Positions 18,701 to 27,195 of a stretch of DNA of 64,000 nucleotides are shown here, one piece after another (the first letter of the stretch is position 1; the number at the start of each line of letters is the position of its first letter). The translations under genes and the position numbers were made by a program. Location of the stretch: the NCBI GenBank assembly GCA_934661195.1, contig CAKUJD010000003.1, positions 1 through 64,000 of the forward strand, read 5' to 3'. This stretch comes from an uncultured Muribaculaceae bacterium (GTDB lineage Bacteria > Bacteroidota > Bacteroidia > Bacteroidales > Muribaculaceae). The notes under the pieces are model-generated. The model was not told where the DNA came from. It searched no databases and saw nothing but the letters and a program-made list of their open reading frames with translations.

Positions 18701-19096
18701 CTTGTCGGCGTCGACCTTGGCGGTGGCACCGGTGAAGAGGCGGCGGTCGATTTTCTGCATACCTGTTGCAACGACCTCAACCTCGCCGAGTGTTGTTGAC
18801 TTTGAGCTGAGCACGACCTTCATAGGGGTGCCTGGCGTAACAGCCACCACCTTAGTACCGTGACCAACGTAAGAAACCTCAAGATGCGACTTTGCAGATG
18901 GCACATTGAGTGTGAATTTGCCGTCAATGTCTGTGGTGGTTCCGATAGAGGGTTTCTCTTTAACCTTTATCGATGCTCCGATCACAGGTTCATTGTCGTC
19001 AGATGAAATCACGACACCCGTCACGCTTACCTGGGCAAACGAGCAGAGTGACACAAGTGATATCACCATGAGCAAAAGTAACTTTTTTAGACTCAT
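15740..19096 (-). CDS. SusC/RagA-family TonB-linked outer-membrane transporter
   Basis: 1118 residues: signal peptide ending SFAQ, a carboxypeptidase-regulatory-like domain (about 25-105, VSVTGVVISSDDNEPVIGASI, GTTTDIDGKF), a plug domain from about 110 (STTLGEVEVVATGMQ, DISRGLEGKVAGVQVQN, IRVRGATSI, PLWVVDGVVLED) and a beta barrel ending in an aromatic-rich terminus (FTFTLRFGL). It imports oligomers with energy from TonB. First gene of a five-gene minus-strand locus; susD follows after 35 bases. No linked ECF sigma/anti-sigma pair or hybrid two-component regulator is in view. The upstream GTG start (19102) was passed over for the ATG opening MSLKKLLLL. Confidence 0.96.
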   Translation of the reverse strand: MSLKKLLLLMVISLVSLCSFAQVSVTGVVISSDDNEPVIGASIKVKEKPSIGTTTDIDGKFTLNVPSAKSHLEVSYVGHGTKVVAVTPGTPMKVVLSSKSTTLGEVEVVATGMQKIDRRLFTGATAKVDADKAKLSGVADISRGLEGKVAGVQVQNVTGTFGTAPKIRVRGATSIYGTSKPLWVVDGVVLEDAVDVSADDLSSGDAVTLISSAIAGLNADDIESFQVLKDGSATSIYGAKAMAGVIVVTTKSGKAGHTSINYTGEFTYRLKPSYNEYNICNSQEQMGIYKEMEQKGWLEFSSLAKASNTGIYGHMYGLINSYENGSFGMPNTTAAKNAYLREAEFRNTNWFDLLFNNNVMQNHAVSISGGTDRGNFYTSMSLMNDPGWYKSSRVERYTFNANAQYRLTDKIKVKILTSDSYRKQKAPGTLSQDIDAVNGEVKRSFDINPFSYAMNTSRTLDPNTVYKRNYSNFNIFDELQENYIDINVQDLKFQGELNITPIKGLDINLLGSYRYSSSDQNHYVKDNSNQALAYRAGIDPEDALIRSSNTYLYTDPDDANSLPISVLPKGGILYFTQYSVAQYDFRGTAQYNTVLGGKHTINVLGGMEASKVQRHQEAFQGWGIVYNNGRLPFTRHELFKQMQEENGSYFSDQFGNTRNLAYFGTGTYSFMGRYMLVGTLRYEGSNKMGKTRQSRWLPTWNVSAGWNIYEEPWFKKWSGNKYLSYAKLRASYSLTAESGPSSYANAEALYYPSRPWRQESDAQELGLAISALANSDLTYEKKHELDLGVDLGFFGNRLNLVFDWYKRNNFDLIGRMYNSGVGGFSTKFGNVAEMSAHGVEFTISSRNITNDSHERNGVTWTTDFTFSYAKNTITKLQSRSTVMNLVQSSGFAKEGYPQRAIFSIPFVGLNSHGIPQFLSPTGEVVTTDINFQDWENTGYLKYEGPVDAPYTGGFGNNVTWRGFHLNVFLTYAFGNKVRLTPTFAAAYSDLTAMPKEFKNRWVMPGDEAYTDVPVIASRRQYYADRQLSRAYSAYNYSTARVANGDFIRLKEVSVTYDIPAVILHALKLTSASVKLATTNLCLLYADKKLNGQDPEFFNSGGVASPNPKQFTFTLRFGL

Positions 19097-19811
19097 AAGC
19101 ACTGATAATTTTTATTTATTTGTTTTTTAACATATTATCTATTAGCTCATTAATGCAAGAATTAGCACCTTCTATAGTTATGCCCCTACCCCAGCTTCGC
19201 ATTTGCGCGCCTGGGCATAATGAAATAGTAACATTACAGTACACTCTATGCAGTTTCTTAACATTAACCTAAAACAATACGCAAAGAAAAACAAAATTTC
19301 TCATTAAAACTAATTTTCTTAGTTAAAAGTGAAGATTTTCAAGAAAATAGTTATGATTTTCACTTAAAAACCTACTATCGATTTTAAGTTTTTCAGGATG
19401 CAGAATGCGGCAAAAATAGAAAAATGGCAGCGATGCGGGGAATAAACATATGTTTTACAACATGTTTTTGGCAATTATTTGCATAATTTGTGTTACTGAA
19501 ATGTCATTTTGTGCATTTCAATCAGTAACGCAGCCCTCGGTGACGGCAAAAACCGATTTCGGGCAAAAAATTGCGATGGCGGCAAGTTACAATCTGTAAG
19601 CAGCGAGTTGAAGCAGGTCCACGGCGGCTTGCAGCCAACACCGTCACAAAGTGTGATTTCCGAGCACTGGACACAAGCGGGCAAAATATTCGATTCTCGC
19701 GGGGTTTAAAATGGGCATATTTAGCATTAAAAAGCTAATTGGGCGTGAGTTATGACAAATGAGAGTAGTCAAGATTTCGACTTCAGAAAATTGGCGGAGT
19801 GGATTTTTGAT
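19097..19811. other. Long AT-rich intergenic region upstream of susC
   Basis: More than 700 bases between divergent susC and the RluA-type gene without a credible gene. It contains a hairpin-prone stretch at 19179-19219 (TATGCCC...GGGCATA) in the presumed susC leader, a possible minus-strand -7 box TATTTTTG (19418-19411) with no good -33 partner, and a long inverted repeat at 19492-19529. Likely holds the regulatory sites of the uptake locus. Confidence 0.5.
19492..19529. promoter_or_regulatory. Imperfect inverted repeat upstream of susC
   Basis: GTTACTGAAATG is mirrored by CATTTCA(A)TCAGTAAC around a 10-base centre, with one bulged base. The position, about 400 bases upstream of susC and 340 upstream of the RluA-type gene, would suit an operator or an RNA hairpin. 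No protein can be assigned. Confidence 0.4.
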
Positions 19812-19842
19812 TTTGACATTGCCGGCATGTTCACTATCTTTG
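19812..19842 (+). promoter_or_regulatory. Predicted promoter of the RluA-type gene
   Basis: TTTG (19812-19815), 19-base spacer, TATCTTTG (19835-19842): an ideal Bacteroidetes promoter 30 bases before the start codon. Confidence 0.8.
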
Positions 19843-19872
19843 CATATACATTATATATAATATATATAGGGA

Positions 19873-20577
19873 ATGCAAGTAGTTTACGAAGACAACCACA
19901 TTATCATAGTGAACAAGGCGGCAGGCGAAATAGTGCAGGCCGACAAGACCGGCGACGAGCCACTGGTGGAAACACTGAAGCGGTGGATAAAGGAGAAATA
20001 CCACAAGCCGGGCAACGTGTTTTGCGGAGTGACCCACCGCATCGACCGCCCGACGTGCGGCCTGGTGGTGTTTGCCCGCACAAGCAAGGGGCTGAGCCGC
20101 ATGAACGAGCTGTTTCGCAACGGCAAGGTGCACAAGACCTACTGGGCCATAGTGAAGCGCCGTCCGCCCAAGGACGAAGACACCCTGGTGCACTACCTGA
20201 CCAGCACCGAGCGCAACAACAAGACGTATGCCTCGCTCACACCGCGGCCAGGCGCGCAAAAGGCGATACTCAGCTACCGCGTGATTGCCAGCAGCGACAA
20301 CTACCACCTGCTGGAGGTGGACCTGAAGACGGGCCGCAAGCACCAGATACGTGTGCAGCTGTCGAGCATAGGCTGCCCCATTAAGGGCGACCTGAAATAT
20401 GGCGCGCAGCGCAGCAATCCCGACGGAGGCATCTGCCTGCAGTCGCACCGCATACGCTTCATACATCCAGTGTCGCTCAAAGAGATCGACGTCACCGCCC
20501 CCGTGCCCGACGACAACCTGTGGCAGGCACTGGCGCAGAAAGCGGCCGAAAATAGCGCATCAAATGTTTCGGAATGA
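19873..20577 (+). CDS. RluA-family pseudouridine synthase
   Basis: Converts specific uridines in rRNA or tRNA to pseudouridine. The 234 residues carry the family motif HRIDRPTCGL at 55-64 with catalytic Asp58, the downstream KTYWAIV and LLEVDLKTGRKHQIRVQLSSIGCPIKGDLKYG signature, and no N-terminal S4 domain. Short S4-less forms are usual for RluA/TruC-like or YqcB-like subgroups; the target uridine cannot be told from sequence. It has its own promoter and is followed by the fumarase gene after about 70 bases. Confidence 0.92.
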   Translation: MQVVYEDNHIIIVNKAAGEIVQADKTGDEPLVETLKRWIKEKYHKPGNVFCGVTHRIDRPTCGLVVFARTSKGLSRMNELFRNGKVHKTYWAIVKRRPPKDEDTLVHYLTSTERNNKTYASLTPRPGAQKAILSYRVIASSDNYHLLEVDLKTGRKHQIRVQLSSIGCPIKGDLKYGAQRSNPDGGICLQSHRIRFIHPVSLKEIDVTAPVPDDNLWQALAQKAAENSASNVSE

Positions 20578-20590
20578 CGCAAAAGTTAAG

Positions 20591-20598
20591 TAAATTTG
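20591..20598 (+). promoter_or_regulatory. Predicted -7 box of the fumarase gene
   Basis: TAAATTTG lies 50 bases before the fumarase start; TTTC about 20 bases upstream is an imperfect -33 partner. It suggests independent transcription from the RluA-type gene. Confidence 0.5.
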
Positions 20599-20648
20599 TA
20601 GACAACAAAGGATAACAACAATAACTAAAACACTGAAATTTACGAACT

Positions 20649-22307
20649 ATGGCAACAACACCTGAGTTTAAGTACGCGCCCATGTTCCAACTGGGCAACG
20701 ACGACACAGAGTATTATCTGCTCACCAAAGAAGGCGTGAGCACCGCCGAATTTGAGGGCAAGACCATCCTTAAAGTGAGTAAAGAGGCTCTCACCAAGCT
20801 CTCGCAGCAGGCTTTCCACGATGTGGAATTCATGCTGCGCCGCGCACACAACCTGCAAGTGGCAAAAATCCTGAGCGACCCCGAGGCTTCGGAAAACGAC
20901 AAATATGTGGCCCTGCAATTTCTGCGCAACGCCGAGACGGCAGTAAAGGGCGTGCTGCCCTTCTGCCAGGACACCGGCACAGCCATCATCCACGGCGAGA
21001 AAGGCCAGCGCGTGTGGACCGACTTTGAAGACGAAGAGGCTCTGAGCCGCGGCGTGTACAACACATTCACACAAGACAACCTGCGCTATTCGCAGAACGC
21101 CCCGCTCAACATGTATGACGAGGTGAACACCCGCTGCAACCTGCCCGCACAAATCGACATCGAAGCCACCGAAGGCGACGAATACCGCTTTGTGATGGTG
21201 GCCAAGGGCGGAGGCTCGGCCAACAAGACATACTTCTACCCCATGACCAAGGCCACCATTCAAAACGAGGGCACGCTGCTGCCCTTCCTGGTGGAGAAGA
21301 TGAAGACCCTGGGCACGGCCGCATGCCCGCCCTACCACATCGCATTTGTGATAGGCGGCACCAGCGCCGAGAAGAACCTGCTGACGGTGAAGCTTGCCTC
21401 AATAAAATATTACGACAACCTGCCCACCACCGGCGACGAGACCGGCCGCGCATTCCGCGACATCGACCTTGAGAACAAGCTGCTCGAAGAGGCCCACAAG
21501 ATTGGCCTCGGCGCACAATTTGGCGGCAAATATCTGGCCCACGACATCCGCGTGGTGCGCCTGCCGCGCCATGGAGCAAGCTGCCCCATCGGCATGGGCG
21601 TGAGCTGCTCGGCCGACCGCAACATCAAGGCCAAGATCAACAAAGACGGCATCTGGATTGAGAAGCTCGACACGAACCCGTCGGAGCTGATTCCCGAGGA
21701 ATACCGCCGTCCGGGCGAGGGAGCCAAGGGTATCGAAATTGACCTCGACAAGGGCATCGACGCAGTGCGCAAAGAACTCACAAAATATCCCGTGAGCACA
21801 CGCGTGAGCCTGAAGGGCACCATAATTGTGGCGCGCGACATCGCGCACGCCAAGCTCAAAGCCCGCCTCGATGCAGGCGAAGACCTGCCAGCATACTTCA
21901 AGGACCACCCCATCCTGTATGCCGGCCCGGCCAAGACTCCCGAAGGTTATCCCTGCGGCAGCATGGGCCCGACCACTGCCAACCGCATGGACCCCTATGT
22001 CGACGAGTTCCAAGACCACGGCGGCAGCCTGGTGATGATTGCCAAAGGCAACCGCACACAGGTGGTGACCGACGCATGCAAGAAGCACGGCGGCTTCTAT
22101 CTGGGCACCATTGGCGGCGTGGCCGCAGTGCTGTCGCAGAGCAGCATCAAGAGCATCGAGTGCGTTGAATATCCCGAACTGGGCATGGAGGCAATCTGGA
22201 AAATCACGGTTGAAGACTTCCCTGCATTCATCCTGGTTGACGACAAGGGCAACGACTTCTTCAAGCAGCTGAAGCCCTGGACTCCGTGCAGCGCTTGCAA
22301 AAAGTAA
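20649..22307 (+). CDS. Class I (iron-sulfur) fumarate hydratase
   Basis: Interconverts fumarate and malate with a [4Fe-4S] cluster; in anaerobic Bacteroidales it works in the reductive branch leading to succinate. The 552-residue protein is the single-chain FumA/FumB type, with both alpha and beta parts. Cys106 (LPFCQDTGT), Cys226 (AACPPYH) and Cys320 (GVSCSADRN) correspond to the cluster ligands; the C-terminal half has [20 protein letters not shown] and [10 protein letters not shown]. Oxygen-labile cluster enzymes fit an anaerobe. Own promoter and strong terminator, so monocistronic. Confidence 0.96.
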   Translation: MATTPEFKYAPMFQLGNDDTEYYLLTKEGVSTAEFEGKTILKVSKEALTKLSQQAFHDVEFMLRRAHNLQVAKILSDPEASENDKYVALQFLRNAETAVKGVLPFCQDTGTAIIHGEKGQRVWTDFEDEEALSRGVYNTFTQDNLRYSQNAPLNMYDEVNTRCNLPAQIDIEATEGDEYRFVMVAKGGGSANKTYFYPMTKATIQNEGTLLPFLVEKMKTLGTAACPPYHIAFVIGGTSAEKNLLTVKLASIKYYDNLPTTGDETGRAFRDIDLENKLLEEAHKIGLGAQFGGKYLAHDIRVVRLPRHGASCPIGMGVSCSADRNIKAKINKDGIWIEKLDTNPSELIPEEYRRPGEGAKGIEIDLDKGIDAVRKELTKYPVSTRVSLKGTIIVARDIAHAKLKARLDAGEDLPAYFKDHPILYAGPAKTPEGYPCGSMGPTTANRMDPYVDEFQDHGGSLVMIAKGNRTQVVTDACKKHGGFYLGTIGGVAAVLSQSSIKSIECVEYPELGMEAIWKITVEDFPAFILVDDKGNDFFKQLKPWTPCSACKK

Positions 22308-22334
22308 GCCGACTTAGGCGGCATAAAACATATG

Positions 22335-22374
22335 CGCCCGGCACCGACATCGGTTGGTTGCCGGGCGTTTTTTT
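22335..22374 (+). terminator. Terminator of the fumarase gene
   Basis: CGCCCGGCA pairs with TGCCGGGCG, followed by seven T residues, 27 bases past the stop. Confidence 0.92.
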
Positions 22375-22447
22375 GCCCATTTCCAGCCATTTTCAGTAGG
22401 AAAACATGCTAAAAAGCATTTTTTCTGCATTTTTTTGGTCTGCACCC

Positions 22448-22478
22448 CTTGACAATTCAGAAATTATGCTTACCTTTG
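22448..22478 (+). promoter_or_regulatory. Predicted promoter of tRNA-fMet
   Basis: CTTG, 19-base spacer, TACCTTTG (22471-22478), ending ten bases before the mature tRNA 5' end. Confidence 0.7.
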
Positions 22479-22488
22479 CAGTGCAAAT

Positions 22489-22560
<72 letters not shown>

Positions 22561-22568
22561 CTAAGGGA

Positions 22569-22602
22569 AAGGTTGGATGATTACATCATCTGACCTTTTT
22601 TT
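22569..22602 (+). terminator. Terminator of tRNA-fMet
   Basis: AAGGT and GATGAT pair with ATCATC and ACCTT around a TAC loop, followed by a run of T residues. Confidence 0.85.
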
Positions 22603-22679
22603 ATGTCTAAATATTGGCATCACCCACAATTGCGTATATCCACGGAAATCATTAATTTTGAACCTCACTTAGGAAAAAG

Positions 22680-23849
22680 ATGAAAAAGATAGCCGTAGTT
22701 TTCGAAGGAGACATTTACAACCGGTTTGGGGGCACCAACTCCATCCAGAACCGCATTGAGCATCTGCGCCAGTGCGCCGACTACGGCATCGACCCATATA
22801 TGATTCAGGTGTATGACGGCAAAGTGATGAGGCTGCTGCGCAAAAGCGGCGGCACCCCATCGCGCCCGGCACGCGCCCGCCTTGGCAGCGTAGAGTGCGA
22901 CATGCGGTGGTTCAAGCGCTCATGGACCGATGCCGTGGCACACCGCTGGCTGGGACAGGAGCCCCCCATGCTGATGCGCTTCACAGGCCGTGTGGCCCGC
23001 GAACTTGAAGACTACGACCTGATTAGCGCTCACGACCGCATTGGAGGTCTGGCCGCAATGCGCGCCTCAGAGTTCTACGGCAAGCCATTTTACATGACCT
23101 GGCACGGCTACAGCATACACACCGACCCGTTTCGCGACGCGGTGGTGATGGAACAGACACGCCGGCTGCTGCTGGCCGCCGACGACAACTTTTTTGTGAG
23201 CAAGTCGCTGTCCGAGGTGGCACAGGAGATTGCTCCGGGATCGAGAGGCAGAGTGCTGTTCAACGGAGTGTCGCACCGGTTTCACCGCTACAGCGACCAT
23301 AGCCGCGCAGAGCTGAGGCGCAAACTTGGAGTGGACGGATGCAAGGTGGTGGCCTTTGTGGCCCGCTTCGACCCAATAAAGAACGCCGAAAGTCTGCCCG
23401 ACATCTACAGCAGCATAGCAAGCCACTACGGCGGCAAGGTGGCCTTCTGGGCCATAGGCGACGGCTGCACCAGGGCCAGCGTGGAGCGGCGGATGACTGT
23501 GCCGTGCCGATTTTGGGGCTATCAGGAGCCAGAACTGATACCCGACTTCATGAACTGCATCGACGTGCTGGTGCTGCCCAGCAGGCGCGAGGGGCTGCCG
23601 CTGGTGTCGCTCGAAGCCATAAAGTGCGGCGCCGGAGTGGTGGCGTCGAGCGGAGTGGGCGCATCGGAATACATTGGCCGCGACAACGTGTTTGACATCA
23701 CCGCCCCCGACTTCACCGAACGCATAAGCCGCCGCGCCGTGGCCATGCTAAAAGGCGAAGTGCCCACACAAACCATCAACAAAGAAATGACTTGGGCCGA
23801 AACCGCACAGCTCGAAAACGCCATCTATGCCAGCCGCCTTGCCCTCTGA
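22680..23849 (+). CDS. GT4-type glycosyltransferase
   Basis: 389 residues with two Rossmann-like halves. The C-terminal half carries the GT-B/GT4 signature: FVARFDPIKNAESLPDIY (a sugar-nucleotide-binding start), the conserved GYQEPELIPDFMNCIDVLVLPSRREGLPLVSLEAIKCG with the EGLPLVSLE pair of glutamates, and GVGASEYIG. The N-terminal half opens VVFEGDIYNRFGGTNSIQNRIEHL, a plausible acceptor-site glycine turn. Donor and acceptor are unknown. It stands alone, not in a polysaccharide cluster, just after the initiator tRNA. GC content is like its neighbours, so no sign of recent transfer. Confidence 0.85.
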   Translation: MKKIAVVFEGDIYNRFGGTNSIQNRIEHLRQCADYGIDPYMIQVYDGKVMRLLRKSGGTPSRPARARLGSVECDMRWFKRSWTDAVAHRWLGQEPPMLMRFTGRVARELEDYDLISAHDRIGGLAAMRASEFYGKPFYMTWHGYSIHTDPFRDAVVMEQTRRLLLAADDNFFVSKSLSEVAQEIAPGSRGRVLFNGVSHRFHRYSDHSRAELRRKLGVDGCKVVAFVARFDPIKNAESLPDIYSSIASHYGGKVAFWAIGDGCTRASVERRMTVPCRFWGYQEPELIPDFMNCIDVLVLPSRREGLPLVSLEAIKCGAGVVASSGVGASEYIGRDNVFDITAPDFTERISRRAVAMLKGEVPTQTINKEMTWAETAQLENAIYASRLAL

Positions 23850-23896
23850 CGCAAAAAAACACAGCGCCGCAGGCGCGCAATTAGCATTAATTTCGC

Positions 23897-23904
23897 TACC
23901 TTTG
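23897..23904 (+). promoter_or_regulatory. Predicted -7 box of priA
   Basis: TACCTTTG lies 67 bases before the priA start. A -33 TTTG is not evident at the usual spacing. Confidence 0.45.
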
Positions 23905-23971
23905 AACAAGCCTTTGCCATCGCGGCACAGGCCGCAACTACACAACTTCAACAACAAAACGCCACATTCAC

Positions 23972-26443
23972 ATGCCACAATATGCTGAAATACTGCTGCC
24001 GCTGCCCATTCAGGGCAGCTACACCTACCACCTGAGCGACGAGTTGCAGACCACACTAAAAGTGGGATGCCGTGTGCTGGTGCCATTCGGACGCAAGAAA
24101 ATATACACAGGCATTGTGGAAACGACGCACGACATCGCGCCCGAGGGCTATGCGGTGAAGGACGTGATTTGCGCCCTCGACCCCCACCCCATATTGCGCA
24201 ATCCGCAGCTCAAGTTCTGGCATTGGATAGCCGACTACTATCTGTGCTCGGTGGGCGACGTGTATAAGGCCGCGGTGCCGTCGGGCCTTAAGGTGGAGAG
24301 CGAAACGTTTGTCAGTGTCAACCCCGACTATGAGGAGAAGGCCCCGGGCGAACTGAGCGACCGCGCCAAGGCCGTGCTCGACTTCACAGCGCAGCGCGGA
24401 CGAGTGCAGATCACCGACCTCACTCGTGCCACTGGATTCAAAAACGTGGAGGGACTGGTGAGCAAGATGCTTGAGATGGGGGCCATACACGTGTCGGAAA
24501 AAGTGATAGACAACTACAGGCCAAAGACCGAGACTTGCGTGCGCCTCACGGCCGACCGCACCGACGACGAGGCGCTGCACAGCATGTTCGACCAAGTGAG
24601 ACGCGCAAAAAAGCAGGAGTCGCTGCTGCTGGCCTACCTTGACCTGAGCGGCTGGATGCAGAAGGGGAAGCAGCTGAAAGAGGTCACCAAAGAGCAACTG
24701 CTGAAGCGGGCCGACGCCACGCAGCCAGTGCTGGCCGCCGCGCGACAGCGTGGACTGTTTGAGGTGTACAAGCGCGAAATCAACCGCTTTGCCGACCTTG
24801 GCACAGCCCTGACGCAGCCGCCCGAGCTCACCGCCGAGCAGCAGCAGGCCTACACCGAACTGCACCAGCAGCTGCGCGATCACAGCATAGCGCTGCTGCA
24901 CGGCGTCACCTCAAGCGGCAAGACGTCGATATACATGCACCTGATCGACGACGCCCTGCGCCAAGGCAAGCAGGCCCTATATCTCGTGCCCGAGATTGCG
25001 CTCACCACCCAGCTCACAAGGCGCCTGCGGCGCGTGTTTGGCGACCGTCTGCTGATATACCACAGCAAATTCAGCGACAACGAGCGCGTGGACATATGGA
25101 AACGGCTGCTCGACAGCCACGAGCCGTGCGTGGTGATAGGCGTGCGCTCGGCAGTGTTCCTACCCTACGGCAACCTGGGCCTTGTGGTGGTGGACGAGGA
25201 GCACGATGCCAGCTACAAGCAGCAAGACCCGGCTCCACGCTACAACGGCCGCGACGCAGCGCTGGTGCTGGCCATGATGCACGGGGCAAAGACGGTGCTC
25301 GGCTCGGCCACACCGTCGATTAGCGTGTACAGTCACGCCCGCAGCGGCCGCTACGGGCTGGTGACGCTGAAAAAGCGCTACGCAGACATAGAAATGCCCG
25401 AAGTCAGGATAATCGACACCAAGCTGGCGCGCAAAAAGAAGGAGATGAAAGGCATATTCAGCGACGAACTGACTCGTGAGTGCCGCCACGCCATTGAGTG
25501 CGGCGAACAGGTGATACTGTTCCAAAACCGGCGCGGCTACTCGCCCATGGTCACATGCCGCACCTGCGGCTGGATTCCGCGCTGCGTGAACTGCGACGTG
25601 TCGCTCACCTACCACAAGCACCTGCACACGCTCACGTGCCACTACTGCGGCCACACCATGACACTGCCCACCGTGTGTCCCGCCTGCGGCGGCACTGAAA
25701 TTGAAGTGATTGGCTACGGCACCGAGCGCATCGAAGACGAGATTGACAAGGCATTCCCAGGCGAGAAGATTTCGCGCATGGACCTTGACACCACACGCAA
25801 CAAAAACAGCTACGACCGCATAATCGACGAGTTTTCAGAGCATAAGACCAACATACTGGTGGGCACGCAAATGGTGACCAAGGGCCTCGACTTCGATGGG
25901 GTGAGCATAGTGGGCATACTCAACGCCGACACCATGATCAGTTTCCCCGACTTCAGATCGAGCGAACGGGCCTTCGACATGATGGAGCAAGTGGCCGGAC
26001 GGGCCGGACGGGCCCACAAGCGCGGAGAAGTGATAGTGCAGACCTCGCAGCCCGACGACCCCGTGATAGGCTTCGTCAAGGCACACGACTACGAAGGCTT
26101 CTACGCCCACGAACTGGAGGAGCGCCGCCGGTTTGGCTACCCACCATTCACCAAGATAATAAATGTGTATCTGAAGCATCGGCAGGACGACGTGGTGGGC
26201 GAGATGGCCGTGCGATACAGCAACATGCTGCGCCAGGTGTTCGGCCAGCGCATATTGGGGCCCGAGAAGCCGATGGTGGCACGAATCCAAAACATGTATA
26301 TTCGCCAAATCGTAATCAAGATTGAAACGGGCGCGTCGATGGTGAAGGTGAAGCAGGCACTGCGCAGCATATACGAGCAGATGCTGGCCGCCGACAGCCG
26401 CATGCGCTCGGTGCACATGTATTACGACGTGGACCCGGTGTAG
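23972..26443 (+). CDS. priA: Primosomal protein N' (replication restart helicase PriA)
   Basis: 3'-to-5' DNA helicase that recognises abandoned forks and reloads the replicative helicase. 823 residues, slightly longer than E. coli PriA. The N-terminal 3'BD domain opens YAEILLPLPIQGSYTYHL. Walker A GVTSSGKTS is at about 310-318 and the DEEH box (VVDEEHDASYKQQDPAPRYNGRD) near 407. Eight cysteines in four pairs (CRTC, CVNC, CHYC, CPAC, about 528-575) bind two zinc ions. Motifs V and VI follow (GTQMVTKGLDFDGV, QVAGRAGRA). Monocistronic. Confidence 0.97.
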   Translation: MPQYAEILLPLPIQGSYTYHLSDELQTTLKVGCRVLVPFGRKKIYTGIVETTHDIAPEGYAVKDVICALDPHPILRNPQLKFWHWIADYYLCSVGDVYKAAVPSGLKVESETFVSVNPDYEEKAPGELSDRAKAVLDFTAQRGRVQITDLTRATGFKNVEGLVSKMLEMGAIHVSEKVIDNYRPKTETCVRLTADRTDDEALHSMFDQVRRAKKQESLLLAYLDLSGWMQKGKQLKEVTKEQLLKRADATQPVLAAARQRGLFEVYKREINRFADLGTALTQPPELTAEQQQAYTELHQQLRDHSIALLHGVTSSGKTSIYMHLIDDALRQGKQALYLVPEIALTTQLTRRLRRVFGDRLLIYHSKFSDNERVDIWKRLLDSHEPCVVIGVRSAVFLPYGNLGLVVVDEEHDASYKQQDPAPRYNGRDAALVLAMMHGAKTVLGSATPSISVYSHARSGRYGLVTLKKRYADIEMPEVRIIDTKLARKKKEMKGIFSDELTRECRHAIECGEQVILFQNRRGYSPMVTCRTCGWIPRCVNCDVSLTYHKHLHTLTCHYCGHTMTLPTVCPACGGTEIEVIGYGTERIEDEIDKAFPGEKISRMDLDTTRNKNSYDRIIDEFSEHKTNILVGTQMVTKGLDFDGVSIVGILNADTMISFPDFRSSERAFDMMEQVAGRAGRAHKRGEVIVQTSQPDDPVIGFVKAHDYEGFYAHELEERRRFGYPPFTKIINVYLKHRQDDVVGEMAVRYSNMLRQVFGQRILGPEKPMVARIQNMYIRQIVIKIETGASMVKVKQALRSIYEQMLAADSRMRSVHMYYDVDPV

Positions 26444-26445
26444 CC

Positions 26446-27195
26446 TTAGAAGTCGAGCAGGCGCTCGTGGGCTCGGGCCCATGCCACGCGGTGACGCTCA
26501 AAGTGCCACCACTCGCGCCGGTAGGTCATGAAGCCGGCACTGGTCATGGCACTGCGCAGCATGCGGCGGTTGGCCGCAGCCTCGGCACTGAGCCGGCCGC
26601 TGGCCACAAGGGCGGCTTCGGCGTCGATGTGGGCAAGCGGGCCGAAGCTGTCGAAGTCGGTGCCCATGTCCACGGGCACGCCACGGCGCGTGAGACTCAG
26701 GTCAAGAGCCACGCCATAGTTGTGCGGGCCACCCCTGAACGGCCTTGCCACATAGCGCTCGCCAGTGGTGCCCTCCACACACCGCCACATGGCGCGCTGC
26801 GCACTAAGCGGCCGCGCGGCGTCGAAAATCACAATTCCCATATCAGAATCCCGGGCCTGCAATATGCGCAGCGCCATGGCCAGCGAACGCGCCGTGGCCG
26901 GCGTGGCGTAGGCCTTGCAGTAGTCGCCATACATATTGCGCCTGGCAAAATTATGCTGCGTGGCATAGCGCAAATCGAGAGTTATGGCCGGACTGATCTG
27001 CGACAGGTCGACGAGACCAGCCGAGCGCATCGAGTCTTCGATGGCCGAGCGCAAAGGTGTCACAGTGTCGGCTGCGGAAGGCTCCGTTTGGGCATGGCCC
27101 GCCGAATGAGAAGCCCCACCCCATGTGCAGGCGGCAGCCCCAAGCGCAAGGCCGAGGACTGCCGCCAATACCGTTATATTTGAGCCGTGCGGCAT
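26446..27195 (-). CDS. D-alanyl-D-alanine dipeptidase-like lipoprotein (VanX/M15D type)
   Basis: 249 residues: lipoprotein signal with lipobox GAAAC (C23), then the M15 zinc-peptidase pattern. His158 and Asp165 in GGPHNYGVALDLS match the SxHxxGxAxD metal motif with Gly-Pro in place of the first Ser; Glu228 and His231 in REWWHFE supply the catalytic base and third ligand; FDAARPLSAQ carries the conserved Arg. Family members cleave D-Ala-D-Ala. It shares one base with the PBP1A stop codon (TGATG), so the two are translationally coupled; it likely trims or recycles cell-wall peptides. This is a housekeeping-type context, not a vancomycin cluster. Confidence 0.88.
   Translation of the reverse strand: MPHGSNITVLAAVLGLALGAAACTWGGASHSAGHAQTEPSAADTVTPLRSAIEDSMRSAGLVDLSQISPAITLDLRYATQHNFARRNMYGDYCKAYATPATARSLAMALRILQARDSDMGIVIFDAARPLSAQRAMWRCVEGTTGERYVARPFRGGPHNYGVALDLSLTRRGVPVDMGTDFDSFGPLAHIDAEAALVASGRLSAEAAANRRMLRSAMTSAGFMTYRREWWHFERHRVAWARAHERLLDF

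Noticed and set aside
9424-19096. Polysaccharide utilisation locus in the strict sense
   Set aside because: There are no glycoside hydrolases, lyases or sulfatases in or beside the five-gene locus.
26446-27195. VanX-like gene as a vancomycin-resistance determinant
   Set aside because: No vanA/vanH/vanR/vanS genes are present, and the gene is coupled to PBP1A in a Gram-negative; housekeeping dipeptidase is more likely.
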